From: Massilia antarctica
GTDB taxonomy: Bacteria; Pseudomonadota; Gammaproteobacteria; Burkholderiales; Burkholderiaceae_D
Assembly: GCF_015689335.1 (NCBI RefSeq)
Contig: NZ_CP065053.1
Coordinates: forward strand, 930,001 to 994,000
Direction of reading: 5' to 3'
Length of the DNA stretch: 64,000 nt
Shown: piece after piece, positions 31,857 through 41,646 of the stretch
Layout: every line of letters begins with the position of its first letter
How positions within the stretch are numbered: the first letter of the stretch is position 1
The notes under the pieces: generated by a model
Database searches by the model: none
Told to the model about the DNA's origin: nothing
Seen by the model: the letters and a program-made list of their open reading frames with translations, nothing else
Made by a program: the position numbers and the translations under genes

Positions 31857-32282
31857 ATGAAACGACGCAAACAACTCAACGGTAGCGCGGCCGAGGTCGA
31901 AGCCGCGTTCTATGAAGCGCTCAACCGTGCCGATGTCGAGGCGCTGATGCTGCTGTGGGCCGACGATGAGGAAATCGTGTGCATTCACCCGGGCGGGCCG
32001 CGCCTGCTCGGGCATGCGGCGATCCAGGCGTCGTGGGAAGCGATCCTGGAGCGGGGCGGCCTGCAGATCCGGCCGTCGCAACTGCACGAGACGCATAATT
32101 TGATGAGTTCGGTGCACACCGTCATCGAAGGCGTGACCTCGACCGCCGGCGAGCCGGCCCATCTGCTGGCCACCAATGTCTACATCAAGACGCCGCAGGG
32201 CTGGCGCATCGTGCTGCACCATGTGTCGGTCGCGCCCGGCGTGGCGCCGGCGCACGAGCATTCCACCTCAAGCCTGCACTGA
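31857..32282 (+). CDS. NTF2-like/SnoaL-like protein
   Basis: 141 aa. A cone-shaped NTF2 fold is suggested by VEAAFYEALNRADVEALMLLWADDEEIVCIHPGG, GHAAIQASWEAIL and the closing strands AHLLATNVYIKTPQGWRIVLHHVS. Many stand-alone members have no known activity. It lies 48 bases after the zinc-finger gene and 12 bases before the YheT-like hydrolase. Confidence 0.8.
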   Translation: MKRRKQLNGSAAEVEAAFYEALNRADVEALMLLWADDEEIVCIHPGGPRLLGHAAIQASWEAILERGGLQIRPSQLHETHNLMSSVHTVIEGVTSTAGEPAHLLATNVYIKTPQGWRIVLHHVSVAPGVAPAHEHSTSSLH

Positions 32283-32294
32283 TGTCAACCGCCG

Positions 32295-33311
32295 ATGCCG
32301 TTGCCGTTGCCTTATAAATCGCCCCTGTGGCTGCCCGGCGGACATCTGCAAACCATGTATCCGGCCGTGGCCATCGCGCGCCCGGCGGTGGCGTACCGGC
32401 GTGAACGCTGGGAGGCGCCGGACGGCGACTTCGTCGACGTCGATTTCGTCGATGGCGAACCGGGCAAACCCTTGGTGGTGCTGTTTCACGGGCTGGAAGG
32501 GTCGTCCGCCAGCCACTACGCGCGCGCCTTGATGGCGGCCGTGGCCGTGCGCGGCTGGTCGGGCGCGGTGCCCCACTTTCGCGGCTGCTCGGGCGAACCG
32601 AACCGGGCGCCGCGTTTCTACCATTCGGGCGACGCTGGCGAAATCGACTGGATCGTGCGGCGCTTGCGTGCCCGCACGGAAGGCAAGCTGTACGCGGCCG
32701 GCGTCTCGCTGGGCGGCAATGCGCTGCTGCGCTGGCTGGGCGAATCGCAACGCCAGGCCGGGATTGTCGATGCGGCGGTGGCGGTATCGGCACCGCTCGA
32801 CCTGGCGCGCGGAGGCGAGTCGCTCTCCTCGGGGCTGAACATGGTGTACACGCGCATGTTCCTCAAGACACTCAAGCCCAAGTGCCTGGCCAAGCTGGCG
32901 CAGTTTCCGGGGCTGTTCGACCGCGATTCGCTCATGGCCGCGCGCGATTTGTATGCCTTCGATAACGTGGTCACCGCGCCGCTGCACGGCTACCGCGATA
33001 CCGACGATTACTGGCACCGCGCCAGCGCCAGGCATGTGCTGGGCGACATCACCGTATCGACCCTGGTGCTCAATGCGCGCAACGATCCGTTCTTGCCGGG
33101 GATATATTTGCCGAAGACGGCCTCGCGCGCGGTGACCCTGGAGTATCCGGAACATGGCGGGCACGTAGGTTTTGCGGCCGGCAATCCGCCGGGACGGCTG
33201 GACTGGCTGCCGCGCCGCATTCTGGGTTTTTTCGACGCGGCGCAAGCGACTTTCCAAGCGACGCGCGCGCCAGGCGCGGACGAACTATGCGAAGCTGCCG
33301 CCCATGGATGA
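32295..33311 (+). CDS. YheT family alpha/beta hydrolase
   Basis: 338 aa. YKSPLWLPGGHLQTMYPA is the YheT/ABHD1 hallmark, followed by VVLFHGLEGSS, the oxyanion region and the nucleophile elbow GVSLGGNALLRWLGE, then NARNDPFLPG with the Asp and EHGGHVGF with the His. The triad is complete. Substrate unknown; relatives act on lipid esters. Its last eight bases overlap the next gene. Confidence 0.9.
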   Translation: MPLPLPYKSPLWLPGGHLQTMYPAVAIARPAVAYRRERWEAPDGDFVDVDFVDGEPGKPLVVLFHGLEGSSASHYARALMAAVAVRGWSGAVPHFRGCSGEPNRAPRFYHSGDAGEIDWIVRRLRARTEGKLYAAGVSLGGNALLRWLGESQRQAGIVDAAVAVSAPLDLARGGESLSSGLNMVYTRMFLKTLKPKCLAKLAQFPGLFDRDSLMAARDLYAFDNVVTAPLHGYRDTDDYWHRASARHVLGDITVSTLVLNARNDPFLPGIYLPKTASRAVTLEYPEHGGHVGFAAGNPPGRLDWLPRRILGFFDAAQATFQATRAPGADELCEAAAHG

Positions 33312-33891
33312 TATTGTTAAAAAAGCGATGGCCAAATGGCCGGATGTGCCGCATTGCTACGGCTGGCTGGCACTCGATGCGCGCGGCGCCTGGCGCATGC
33401 GCGACGAACGGGCCCAGCATCTGAACCTGCCCGGCGCCAAGGTGGTGCAAACGGCGCTGCTCGGCTTCATCAACCGCAACTACATGGCCGACGAGCGCGG
33501 CTGTTGGTATTTCCAGAACGGGCCGCAGCGCGTGTTCGTGAACCTGGAAGCGACGCCGTTTATTGCGCGCACCGATCCCACGCAAGGGCTGGTGCTGCAC
33601 ACGGGCGAGGCGGTCGATACGGTCGAGCGGGCGTGGATGACGGAGAGTGGCGAACTGATCGTATCGTCGGCGGGCAAGATCGCGCAGCTCGATGACCGCG
33701 ACGTGGCGCAACTGATGACGGCACTGGAGATCGACGGCAACAGCGCATCCGATGAGGCGCTGATGGGCTGGCTGGAAGGCGGAGCGGACATACTGACACT
33801 GGGTTACAAGGGCCGGGCGGCACCGGTCGAGAGGATTGCGCGCGAGCAGGTGGCGGCGCAGTTGCACTTTGTCAGGATGCCGGCGCCCTAA
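33304..33891 (+). CDS. DUF2946 family protein, 195 aa
   Basis: The start ATG 33304 overlaps the YheT-like gene by eight bases. The protein carries KKAMAKWPDVPHCYGWLALDARGAWRMRD and YMADERGCWYFQNGPQRVFVNLE; this pattern occurs in an uncharacterised proteobacterial family that I associate, with some doubt, with DUF2946. No signal peptide or membrane helix. Coupled translation suggests a link with the hydrolase. Function unknown. Confidence 0.7.
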   Translation: MDDIVKKAMAKWPDVPHCYGWLALDARGAWRMRDERAQHLNLPGAKVVQTALLGFINRNYMADERGCWYFQNGPQRVFVNLEATPFIARTDPTQGLVLHTGEAVDTVERAWMTESGELIVSSAGKIAQLDDRDVAQLMTALEIDGNSASDEALMGWLEGGADILTLGYKGRAAPVERIAREQVAAQLHFVRMPAP

Positions 33892-34027
33892 GGTGATGGC
33901 ATCGATATACGCACCAGCGGCCCCGCCGCCACCGGGCGTGACGACGCATCGGTCGACCACCTTGCAGGGTGCCGCGCACACCTGAGGCAGCGCAAAGGCT
34001 GCGCAAGGACGCTCGCTACAATGCGCC

Positions 34028-35065
34028 ATGCCTGCCACTCACGATCTCGGATACCGTTTGCTGTTCGCCCACCCTGAACTGGTGCGCGAACTGGTCACGG
34101 ATTTCACTTCCTTCACCCTGCTCAATGACGTTGCGCTATCGGCCTTTGAGCGGGTCAATCCGGCGTATGTGAGCGATCATTTGTCGGCACGCCAGGACGA
34201 TATCGTCTGGCGCGTGCGGTTGGGCGACGAGTTCCTTTACGTGTACATCCTGCTCGAATGCCAGTCCGGCGTGGACCGCTGGATGGCGCTGCGCATGCAG
34301 ACCTACATCGGTTTACTGTACCAGGACCTGGTCAAGGGCCACCAACTGTCGCCGGGCTTGCTGTTGCCGCCGGTGCTGCCGCTGGTGTTCTACAACGGTG
34401 TGCCGAACTGGAGCGCCAGCCTGGAGCTGGCCGGACTGCTCATGCAAGCGCCCGCCGAGCTGGCGGCCTTGCAGCCATCCCAGCGCTACGTGCTGATCGA
34501 CCAGCAGCGCCTGGACAAGACGGCGCTGGAAGCGAATGCCAGCTTGCTGGCGCTACTGTTCCGGCTTGAACTTTCGGCCGCTCCCGATGTCTTATATGAA
34601 GTCATGCCTGCCCTGACGACGTGGTTTGCAGCCGCGCCCCAGGCCAACCTGCGGCGGTCGGTTCAGGTGTGGATCAGCGCTCTGCTGGCGCGCGGAGCCA
34701 GCGAACAGGCATTGTTAGTGGTTGGCAATGTGGAGGAGGGTGCCGACATGAAGGGGAAACTTGACATTTGGGCCGAGGAGTTCGAGGAGATCGGCTTTCA
34801 AAAAGGCAGCGCCGAAGGCATGGCGAAAGGAAAGGCTGAAGGCAAGGCTGAAGGCAAGGCTGAAGGACAAATAGTAGCATTGCGCGGAGTGCTGGGAAGC
34901 CTGTTGCGTATCAAGTTCGGCGACGTGCCGGAATTGGTCATGAAACGTATTGACCAGGCCCCGGAAGCGGAACTGCATCGATGGATCGAGCACAGCGTCA
35001 ACGCGCCCACTCTGCCAGCCATCTTTGGCCGCGATGCGGCGCCCACCCAAGGACAGTCTGGCTGA
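34028..35065 (+). CDS. Rpn family recombination-promoting nuclease/putative transposase
   Basis: 345 aa. The start has HDLGYRLLFAHPELVRELVTDF, and the PD-(D/E)xK core is seen in RQDDIVWRVRLG..FLYVYILLECQSGVDRWMALRMQTY, both typical of RpnA/YhgA proteins. These cut DNA and promote RecA-independent recombination in E. coli. Near residue 260 there is a tandem KAEG repeat (three to four units of the 12-base sequence AAGGCTGAAGGC), a usual length-variable feature of this family. Confidence 0.88.
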   Translation: MPATHDLGYRLLFAHPELVRELVTDFTSFTLLNDVALSAFERVNPAYVSDHLSARQDDIVWRVRLGDEFLYVYILLECQSGVDRWMALRMQTYIGLLYQDLVKGHQLSPGLLLPPVLPLVFYNGVPNWSASLELAGLLMQAPAELAALQPSQRYVLIDQQRLDKTALEANASLLALLFRLELSAAPDVLYEVMPALTTWFAAAPQANLRRSVQVWISALLARGASEQALLVVGNVEEGADMKGKLDIWAEEFEEIGFQKGSAEGMAKGKAEGKAEGKAEGQIVALRGVLGSLLRIKFGDVPELVMKRIDQAPEAELHRWIEHSVNAPTLPAIFGRDAAPTQGQSG

Positions 35066-35158
35066 AGCCGAACGCGACATCCTGCCCGCGGCGCGAATTC
35101 GGAAGCCGCGCAGCGTTTCGCTTGAGACCCGCAGCGCTCGACATTGGCCGGTATCCCC

Positions 35159-36724
35159 TTACTTCTTCGCTTCCTTTAACTCTTCACGCCGGCGTGCCTG
35201 CAATTCGCGTTCGCGCGCATCGATCACAGCCATGTCGTAGAACGAGGCGTCGCTGGCCTTGCGCGCGATGGTGAGCTGGTCGAGCGCGGCCAGCATGCCG
35301 CCGCTGAGCGCATACGATTCGGCCAGGGCCAGGTGCTGCAAGGCGATCTTGCCTTGCGCCGCGTAGGTCTTGGCCAGCAATTCATGCAATTTCGGTTCTT
35401 CGCGGTACAGCTGCACCTGGTCGCGCAGGAAGCGGGCAGCCTCGTCGAGCTTGCCGTTGACGATCATCGCATCGGCATACTGGCGGGCAATGCCGCGCGA
35501 GAGCGGATAACGCAGGTGCGCCAGATCGGCATCCTTGAGCGCCTGCTGCTTGACCAGTTCCGGCTGGCCGGGAGCGAGCTTGATTTCCAGCGCCATGCTG
35601 GCGAACATGGCGGCGCCGTCGGAACTGGCTTGTCCCGTTGAAAACACGGCGCCTTCGGCCGGACGCATGGTGCCGCGTGCCTTGTCGAGCCAGCCCTGGG
35701 CCTTGGCCAGTTCGCCTTTTTTGAGCGCCAGGAAGGCCAGGCCATACTGCGCGCCGGCCTGCTGCTGGCGGCTTTGCTGGGTCAGCTGCGCGTCGAAAAA
35801 CGCGGCCGCTTCCACTCTTCCCTGCGTGCTTTCATCCTGCAGCACGCGGGCGCGCGCACGCACCAGGTGAAACTCGAGGCTGTCGACGCGCTGGCGGTAC
35901 GGCGTTTCGCGGATGCGCGCCTGGATGTCGGCAATGCGCTCGGACGTGAGCGGGTGGCTGCGCAGGTAGGCCGGCATCAGGTCGCTGTAGACCCGGCTGG
36001 CCGCCTGCATGCGCCCGAAAAAGGCCACCATGCCGGAGGTGTCGTAACCGCCCGCGGCCATGATCTGGAAACCGATGCGGTCGGCCTCGCGCTCGGCGTC
36101 GCGGCTGAAATTGAGCTGGCGCTGGATCTGCAAGCCCTGCCCGCCCATGAAGACGCCGATCGCGGCATCCGCGCCGCCCTTGGAGGCGAGCGCGGCCAAG
36201 ATCATCGCCGCCAGCGGAATGAGGGCATCCTGCTTTTGCTGGCCCAGCATGCGCGCAATGTGACGCTGTGCAACGTGGCCGATTTCGTGCGACATGACCG
36301 AGGCCAGTTCGGACTCGGACTGGGCCGCCAGCAGCAGCGCCGAGTGCACGGCAATGAAGCCGCCAGGCAACGCGAACGCGTTCAGCATGGGATCGCGCAC
36401 GGCGAAAAAATAGAAATCGGCGTTGGTCTCGCCGCGCGCCCCGGGATACGAAGCGACCAGGCCGCTGCCGAATTCGTTGAGGTATTCGAGAATCGGATCG
36501 TCGTCGAGGAAATCGTGGTCGCGTTTAATATCGCGCATGATTTCTTCGCCCAGCCGCCGTTCGAGCACGGGAGACAGATCTTCGCGCGCGGTGTCGCCCA
36601 GGGTCGGCAGGCTGGTTGTGTTCAGATTGGCCTGGGCGCCGGCCGGATGCGCCAGCCCCCCCAGCGCCGACATCAGGGCGATCGATAGCAGCAAGCGCGC
36701 CTTGAGACGGCGCGGCAGGCTCAT
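35159..36724 (-). CDS. bepA: M48-family metalloprotease with TPR tail (BepA/YfgC-like)
   Basis: 521 aa from ATG 36724. A signal peptide (to about 30, HPAGAQ) precedes the M48 domain with the zinc motif [13 protein letters not shown] and the later third ligand in [14 protein letters not shown]. The C-terminal 220 residues are Ala/Leu-rich helical repeats, TPR-like. BepA works in the periplasm in outer-membrane protein quality control and LptD assembly. The upstream frame is antisense of moaC, so it is excluded; a GTG at 36751 is an alternative start. It is divergent from moaC. Confidence 0.88.
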   Translation of the reverse strand: MSLPRRLKARLLLSIALMSALGGLAHPAGAQANLNTTSLPTLGDTAREDLSPVLERRLGEEIMRDIKRDHDFLDDDPILEYLNEFGSGLVASYPGARGETNADFYFFAVRDPMLNAFALPGGFIAVHSALLLAAQSESELASVMSHEIGHVAQRHIARMLGQQKQDALIPLAAMILAALASKGGADAAIGVFMGGQGLQIQRQLNFSRDAEREADRIGFQIMAAGGYDTSGMVAFFGRMQAASRVYSDLMPAYLRSHPLTSERIADIQARIRETPYRQRVDSLEFHLVRARARVLQDESTQGRVEAAAFFDAQLTQQSRQQQAGAQYGLAFLALKKGELAKAQGWLDKARGTMRPAEGAVFSTGQASSDGAAMFASMALEIKLAPGQPELVKQQALKDADLAHLRYPLSRGIARQYADAMIVNGKLDEAARFLRDQVQLYREEPKLHELLAKTYAAQGKIALQHLALAESYALSGGMLAALDQLTIARKASDASFYDMAVIDARERELQARRREELKEAKK

Positions 36725-36850
36725 GGTGGCTGGAGCGGTTGTCGATTTCACGGTGCTATGATAACCGCAACCGCGGCCACCTCGCAGCAGCACGCGCAGC
36801 CTGACGCATTTTGTAATCCTAATTACCCTCTTTCGCCCTCTTACGCCCCG

Positions 36851-37351
36851 ATGACAACCTCCCAGAACGACCAGCTTACCCACTTCGACGCTACCGGCCA
36901 GGCCCATATGGTCGACGTCGCCAACAAAAGCGATACCCACCGCATCGCGGTGGCCGCGGGCACCATCCGCATGAAACCGGAAACAATGGCGCTGGTGGTG
37001 TCGGGCAGCGCGAAAAAGGGCGACGTGCTCGGCATCGCGCGCATCGCCGCCATCATGGGCGCCAAGAAAACCAGCGAGCTGGTGCCGCTGTGCCATCCGC
37101 TGGCCATTACCCGGGTCGCGGTCGATTTCGAGGTCGACCAGGCCGCCAGCAAGGTGCATTGCCGCGCCCAGGTGGAAACGGTCGGCAAGACGGGGGTCGA
37201 AATGGAAGCGCTCACTGCGGTCCAGATCGGCCTGCTGACGATTTACGACATGTGCAAGGCGGTCGACCGCGGCATGGTCATGACCAACGTGCGGGTGCTG
37301 GAAAAACAGGGCGGCAAGTCGGGCGACTGGCATGCCGCGATTGACGACTGA
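36851..37351 (+). CDS. moaC: Cyclic pyranopterin monophosphate synthase
   Basis: 166 aa. [48 protein letters not shown] and the closing [23 protein letters not shown] are complete MoaC motifs. It makes cPMP from the MoaA product in molybdenum cofactor synthesis. The gene stands alone, divergent from the BepA-like gene. Confidence 0.96.
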   Translation: MTTSQNDQLTHFDATGQAHMVDVANKSDTHRIAVAAGTIRMKPETMALVVSGSAKKGDVLGIARIAAIMGAKKTSELVPLCHPLAITRVAVDFEVDQAASKVHCRAQVETVGKTGVEMEALTAVQIGLLTIYDMCKAVDRGMVMTNVRVLEKQGGKSGDWHAAIDD

Positions 37352-37401
37352 CGGCGGCGCGGGGAGGTCCGACGCTGTCGGGCCGCGCGCCGTAACAATC
37401 G

Positions 37402-37854
37402 CTAGGCCTTGACCGGACAGGTAGCGCTCGTGTGTTCGGCCTTGATGCCGTCCACCTTGCACGTCCAGCGGCCGACGTCGCTACGCGACCAGATGACTTT
37501 TTTGCCCGCCACCGGGGCTGGACCGCCCTTGATGCTGCAGATGATATCGGCCTTGCCATTGTCGGCGGCAGTCACGCTGAGCGTGCAGTTGGGTGTTTCC
37601 GGATCGCCGAAACGGGTAGCCGCCATGGTTGTTTTGAGGTCCATGGTGGGGGTGGCGATGATTTCGGTATCGATGCCGACTTTGCCGCCTGCCGCTTCCG
37701 CGATGGCCGCGCCCACCTTCGCCTTGGCCACATAGTCCTGGTACATCGGCAGGGCAATGGCCGCGAGGATGGCGAGAATGGCGACGACGATCATCAGCTC
37801 GATCAGGGTGAAGCCGCGTTGCGGCAGATGGTGGACCAACTTGATTGATTTCAT
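37402..37854 (-). CDS. Type IV pilin-like protein P1
   Basis: 150 aa. A short basic leader ends in QRG, followed by [27 protein letters not shown], the class III prepilin site and N-terminal helix with Glu5. The globular part has four Cys; the last two (WTCK...SATCP) form the usual C-terminal loop. P1 is the last gene of the block and had P2 302 bases upstream before an IS3 element landed 28 bases before its start. It lacks a visible sigma-54 promoter. It could be a structural or minor pilin; sequence alone does not decide. Confidence 0.9.
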   Translation of the reverse strand: MKSIKLVHHLPQRGFTLIELMIVVAILAILAAIALPMYQDYVAKAKVGAAIAEAAGGKVGIDTEIIATPTMDLKTTMAATRFGDPETPNCTLSVTAADNGKADIICSIKGGPAPVAGKKVIWSRSDVGRWTCKVDGIKAEHTSATCPVKA

Positions 37855-38030
37855 GTTGCTGCTCCAATGAGGTTGCATGCATTAAAGTGGACCCATCGGT
37901 CAAGACAATTATTCAGCAAGTTTAAGCTGTGTCCGTTTCCACCGCTGCAGCTGGTCGGCGCTGCCCCGTGATTCTCTAATCATGCCGCTGGAGGGCATCA
38001 TCCTCCAGTGGCCGCCCCCGGCAGGGCTTT

Positions 38031-38972
38031 CTACCCGCACACCGTTCCCTCAACGACCGCCTCGGCGTCGCCATACTTGTCGACGATCAGCGCTCCGCCG
38101 CCGGTCCCGCTGCGATAGACGCTGGCGGGCGTCTCGTAGCCAAGGGACTGGTGAGGACGCTCCGCGTTGTAGAACGCGAAGTACTGGGCCAATCCCACCA
38201 TCAGCTCGGCCATGTTGGCGTAGCCCTTCAGGTACACGTCCTCGTACTTCACGTTGCGCCACAGGCGCTCGACGAAGATGTTGTCCAGGGCCCGCCCTCT
38301 CCCGTCCATGCTGATGTCCACCCGTTCGCGCTTGAGCACGTCCGTGAACGCCTTGCTCGTGAACTGCGAACCCTGATCGCTGTTGAACACCTCGGGCTTG
38401 CCATGCTCGCGTAGGGCGTCCTCCAGGCAGTCCACACAGAACGACGCATCCATGCTGTTGCTGAGCCGCCAGGACAGGACCTTGCGGCTGTACCAATCGA
38501 TTACCGCCACCAGGTAGGCGAATCCCCGCGCCAACCGGATGTAGGTGATATCTGTCGACCACACGTGGTTGGGCCGCGTCACCGGCACGCCCCGCAACAG
38601 ATACGGATACACCTTGTGCTCTGGATGAGCCTTGCTCGTGTTCGGCCCCGGCGCCATCCCGGCCAGCCCCATGCGGCGCATCAGTCGCTGCACGCGCTTG
38701 CGGTTGACGACGTGGCCCGCCGCGCGCAGGAACACCACCATGCGCCGGCTGCCGTAGAACGGCCGGTTCGTGTATTGCTCGTCGATCAGCCGGCACAACA
38801 GCAAGTCCTCGGCACCAGCATCTTCCGGCACCTTGGCAGTCAGTCGCCGGTACACCGTCGCGCGCGGCACTTCGGCCAGCTCGCACTGTCGGCTCAGAGG
38901 CAGTTCCTCGGCGCCGTCGATCCAGTTCATCCTGGCTTCCTGGCTCACACCCCCAACTTTTTTTTGAGCCAA
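38031..38972 (-). CDS. IS3-family transposase OrfB
   Basis: 313 aa catalytic part with the rve/DDE integrase core: WSTDITYIRLARG, FNSDQGSQFTS and a Glu in FVERLWRNVKYEDVYL; the HHH-like N-terminal domain (LCRLIDEQYTNRPFYGSRRM) is typical. It overlaps OrfA at a run of eight A residues, so an OrfAB fusion by -1 frameshifting is expected. Intact. Confidence 0.94.
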   Translation of the reverse strand: MAQKKVGGVSQEARMNWIDGAEELPLSRQCELAEVPRATVYRRLTAKVPEDAGAEDLLLCRLIDEQYTNRPFYGSRRMVVFLRAAGHVVNRKRVQRLMRRMGLAGMAPGPNTSKAHPEHKVYPYLLRGVPVTRPNHVWSTDITYIRLARGFAYLVAVIDWYSRKVLSWRLSNSMDASFCVDCLEDALREHGKPEVFNSDQGSQFTSKAFTDVLKRERVDISMDGRGRALDNIFVERLWRNVKYEDVYLKGYANMAELMVGLAQYFAFYNAERPHQSLGYETPASVYRSGTGGGALIVDKYGDAEAVVEGTVCG

Positions 38973-39235
38973 TCGACTTCCATCTTCAGCCGCCCGATCT
39001 CGCCATACAGCCGCTCTTCGTCGCCCTTGTCCTCGGCCGGCTTGGGCCCGCGCTTACCCTCGAACAGCGCCCCTGCGGACTCAAGAATTTCCTTCTTCCA
39101 CTGCCCGACCAGTTGCGGATGCACGGCGTATGACTGCGCGATCTCGCTGATTGTCTTGACCCCGCGAACCGCCTCCAGGCCGACCTTCGCCTTAAACTCG
39201 GCCGTGTGTACCTTGCGCTTTTTTGCTTCACCCAT
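38945..39235 (-). CDS. IS3-family transposase OrfA
   Basis: 96 aa with a helix-turn-helix (FKAKVGLEAVRGVKTISEIAQSYAVHPQLVGQWKKE) and a leucine-zipper-like end (EEERLYGEIGRLKMEVDWLKKKLGV type). The stop lies just after the A8 slippery run that leads into OrfB. Confidence 0.93.
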   Translation of the reverse strand: MGEAKKRKVHTAEFKAKVGLEAVRGVKTISEIAQSYAVHPQLVGQWKKEILESAGALFEGKRGPKPAEDKGDEERLYGEIGRLKMEVDWLKKKLGV

Positions 39236-39582
39236 TTGCTGTCATCCTTTCAAGGACGATAGCTTAAACTACCCCGTGGCCACTGTCTCAAAATGTGGAT
39301 CCACTATACATTGAGATACGGCGCGGCCGGCGCCATGGGCGACCGGGAGCACCGGCAGTGAAACAAAGGATTGCGTTTGAGCGAGAACTTGCTCAGGGAA
39401 AGCGACCGGCCGAAAACAGATCTCGACAGGCGTATTGGTTCGACCCGCGCCAGGCGCAGGGAGTTCAGCTTTGGATGAGAGACCTTGATGTAGCTTGTGC
39501 TGGGGCGCCGAACGAGGAACTTATGTGGCGCGGCCCGGCATGAGGGATGACTTACATGGTTTGAGGGCGCCAGCTCGTCACA

Positions 39583-40029
39583 TTACGGAGGGCAAGAAGC
39601 GCTCGTGTGCTTGGGGTCGACACCGGCGGCAGTACAGGTCCAGGCGCCAGTGCCGGTACGCGACCAGCTGATTTTTTTGCCAGTGACACTGGCAGGGCCA
39701 CCCTTGATCAGGCAGCTTACGCTGGTTGCCCCGGCGACGGCGGCCGTGGTGCTGAGCGTGCAGTTGATCGACTCAGCCTGAAGTTTGGTGGCGAGCATGG
39801 TTGCCCCGGCGTCCAGGTCGGGCGTGTTGAGGACTTCGGTATCGATACCGGTACGCGCTCCCGCTGATTCCTCGATCGCCGCGGACACTTTGGACTTGGC
39901 CACGTAGTCCTGGTAGAGGGGCATGGCAACCGCCGCCAAGACGCCGATGATGGCAACGACAATCAGTAGCTCAATCAGCGTAAAACCTGCGAGTTGACGA
40001 GCTGCGATAGGACGATCGAATGGCATCAT
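39583..40029 (-). CDS. Type IV pilin-like protein P2
   Basis: 148 aa. Leader [15 protein letters not shown] then [27 protein letters not shown], the class III cleavage site and helix. The body shares the plan of P1 (KGGPASV.GKK.SWSR...WTC, then CPP at the end) with two Cys pairs. P4 is its near-identical twin. No sigma-54 site is visible upstream; the gene may be read through from P3 or use another promoter. Confidence 0.92.
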   Translation of the reverse strand: MMPFDRPIAARQLAGFTLIELLIVVAIIGVLAAVAMPLYQDYVAKSKVSAAIEESAGARTGIDTEVLNTPDLDAGATMLATKLQAESINCTLSTTAAVAGATSVSCLIKGGPASVTGKKISWSRTGTGAWTCTAAGVDPKHTSASCPP

Positions 40030-40260
40030 GGTGCAATTGGTTGCAGTTGAGAGACGGGAACTATCGTTGACAGGATAGCAACGTTACTAATTTTGGGAAC
40101 GAATGAATGAACGGGAAGTATCGAGGCACCACGGAGCGTGTCGCACCTAGCTTGAAGCACGATAGCTCGTTGTGATTCTGGAAGACGGTGCGACTGGGCT
40201 GCTGCGATCGGCGTCACTGCCGAAAAGCCGAAGCGGTTGACGAAGCGTTATTGAAACTCA

Positions 40261-40291
40261 ACATGCCCCCTAAGACCGCTCGGGGGCATGT
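40261..40291 (-). terminator. Hairpin after pilin P3
   Basis: ACATGCCCCC and GGGGGCATGT form a ten-pair stem 25 bases beyond the P3 stop. There is no clear T-run on the minus strand, so it may be a weak terminator that lets some transcript continue to P2, or a processing/stability stem. Confidence 0.7.
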
Positions 40292-40315
40292 CATACTAAT
40301 CAGTACTAGACTAGA

Positions 40316-40750
40316 TTATTTGCATTCTTTTGGTACGAACTTGTCTTTAGGAGCGACCAAGGTCGAGGTGCACGCCCAAACGCCAGCAGCAGTACGCGAC
40401 CACTTAATGACTGCGCCCGTGACGTCTGCATTGCCTTGGAGCGTGCACTCGATGGAACCAGCGCCCGTCGTAGCAACGATTGCATCGATTTTGGAGCAGC
40501 GCTTAGTCGACAATTGGAGGCCGACGTCGGTAGCAAGAGCAACAGCGGTGCCTTCAGCCATTTTGGTTTCTACTTGTACTTTACCTGGGGTGATTTCAGC
40601 CAGGCCAGCAGCAACTTGCGATTTAGCAACATAGTCCTGATATGCAGGCAATGCCACAGCAGCCAAGATACCGATAATTGCAACGACGATCATCAGTTCG
40701 ATCAAGGTAAAACCGGCTTGTGCTTTTTTCATCATTTTCATCGATTTCAT
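40316..40750 (-). CDS. pilA: Type IV major-pilin-like protein P3
   Basis: 144 aa from ATG 40750, with GGAGTAG upstream. Leader [13 protein letters not shown], cleavage, then [33 protein letters not shown], the canonical PilA N-terminus. The body has a Cys pair (RCSK, IECTL) and a C-terminal pair (VWACTS...PKECK) forming the disulfide loop. A perfect sigma-54 site lies 57 bases upstream, as for classical pilA. P5 encodes exactly the same protein. It is a strong candidate for the main pilus subunit. Confidence 0.93.
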   Translation of the reverse strand: MKSMKMMKKAQAGFTLIELMIVVAIIGILAAVALPAYQDYVAKSQVAAGLAEITPGKVQVETKMAEGTAVALATDVGLQLSTKRCSKIDAIVATTGAGSIECTLQGNADVTGAVIKWSRTAAGVWACTSTLVAPKDKFVPKECK

Positions 40751-40806
40751 TTTTACTACTCCTAGTGGGGGATTTTTCGGAACTACTGAACCGTACTTAG
40801 GTATTA

Positions 40807-40821
40807 GCAAATGCCGTGCCA
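40807..40821 (-). promoter_or_regulatory. Sigma-54 promoter of pilin P3
   Basis: On the minus strand TGGCAC-GGCAT-TTGC matches the -24/-12 consensus perfectly with the required five-base spacing. Expected transcription start is near 40795, about 45 bases before the P3 ATG. Confidence 0.92.
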
Positions 40822-40924
40822 GCGGAATTGAGCTCGATTTTGGCGTTAAACAGGCAAGTTGGGGAGAAGGTTCACGGTTTGGCTGTCAGGGTTGACGAAT
40901 ATTGCCACCTCCGCGTGTCGCGTT

Positions 40925-40937
40925 TTGTCATTGACAA
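40925..40937. promoter_or_regulatory. Candidate upstream activator site (PilR-like)
   Basis: TTGTCATTGACAA is a perfect palindrome around one central base, about 104 bases upstream of the -24 element. It is kept at 43963-43975 although the sequence around it has diverged, which suggests it is needed. Binding by the PilR activator is an inference. Confidence 0.55.
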
Positions 40938-41039
40938 CTTTTGTATCGCCTCGAACGCGATGCACTGGGCTGCTCCGCCTCGTTTCGCCTGTGAACAGTG
41001 GCGGGGCAAGCGATATGGAGCCGATGGTGGTGGCTGAAC

Positions 41040-41560
41040 GTGAGCGTCGGCTCAGCGCCGTCGTGAGCCGGGCGTCGAGGTGCCTTATGATAGCGTTATA
41101 CCGCTGGGTAGCGGCGTATTGTCAGGCAGGTGCCAGCTGCCCGGCGCAATGCCAGGGCAGGAACTCGTCAAGGCGGTTGACGGGATGGTCGGCGATGTGG
41201 GGCTAGCACATGGCGCAATCAGGCTCCGGGGTCGACACCGTTCAGCTTGGCCATCCCGATCAGCGAGTAGATGGCGGCAGCCCGTTCGCCGCCCGTGTCG
41301 GCGCCAGCAAACAGGTAGTTGCGGCGACCGATGGCAACGCCACGCAGAGCGCGTTCTGCTGCGGAGTTGTCAATCTCGATCCGGCCATCGCCGCAGTAGC
41401 GTCCCAGCGCGGGCCACAGATTGAGGGCGCACAGGATCGCCGCCGACGTATCGGACTTGCGCGAGAGCTTCTCACGCGTGCCATGCAGCTAATGCTGCGG
41501 TTCTCGATCAGCGGTTTGGCCTCAGCTTGTCGTGCCTGCTGTCGCTGATTCGTAAGCGTC
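41040..41560 (-). mobile_element. IS66 remnant A (3' end of tnpC)
   Basis: The sequence from GTGAGCGTCGGCTCAGCG matches the ends of the other IS66 remnants here. Read leftward it encodes, with shifts, the TnpC C-terminus (the [28 protein letters not shown] and [14 protein letters not shown] blocks recognisable from remnant C). No open frame remains. It joins remnant B, which points the other way. Confidence 0.8.
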
Positions 41561-41646
41561 GTCCCAGCACCGTCTATACATAGCGAATACTCGCTGGCAA
41601 AATAATTCCCGTTACTTTCTTGATGGGAACTATTGTAGACACTGCA

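Larger units (their letters stand above)
37883..39308 (-). mobile_element. IS3-family insertion sequence, 1426 bp
   Basis: The ends are imperfect inverted repeats TAAAGTGGACCCA (37883 onward) and the complement of TGGATCCACTATA (ending 39308), flanked by the three-base duplication CAT (37880-37882 and 39309-39311). The uninterrupted target is preserved at 42345-42355 in the second pilin block, which proves the insertion point. It carries two overlapping transposase frames. Confidence 0.95.
39309..40864. repeat. Pilin block, first copy (direct repeat of 42348-43903)
   Basis: This stretch holds P2 and P3 with their gaps and the P3 promoter, and matches 42348-43903 at a constant offset of 3039 bases with only scattered single changes and no gaps noticed. 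Left of the IS3 element the match continues: 37795-37882 equals 42263-42350, also gap-free. To the right of 40864 identity falls abruptly to roughly four in five by eye. Confidence 0.92.

Noticed and set aside
39360..39543. About 60-codon plus-strand frame kept identically at 42399-42582
   Set aside because: Identity follows from the recent homogenisation of the whole block; no ribosome site or family pattern is seen.
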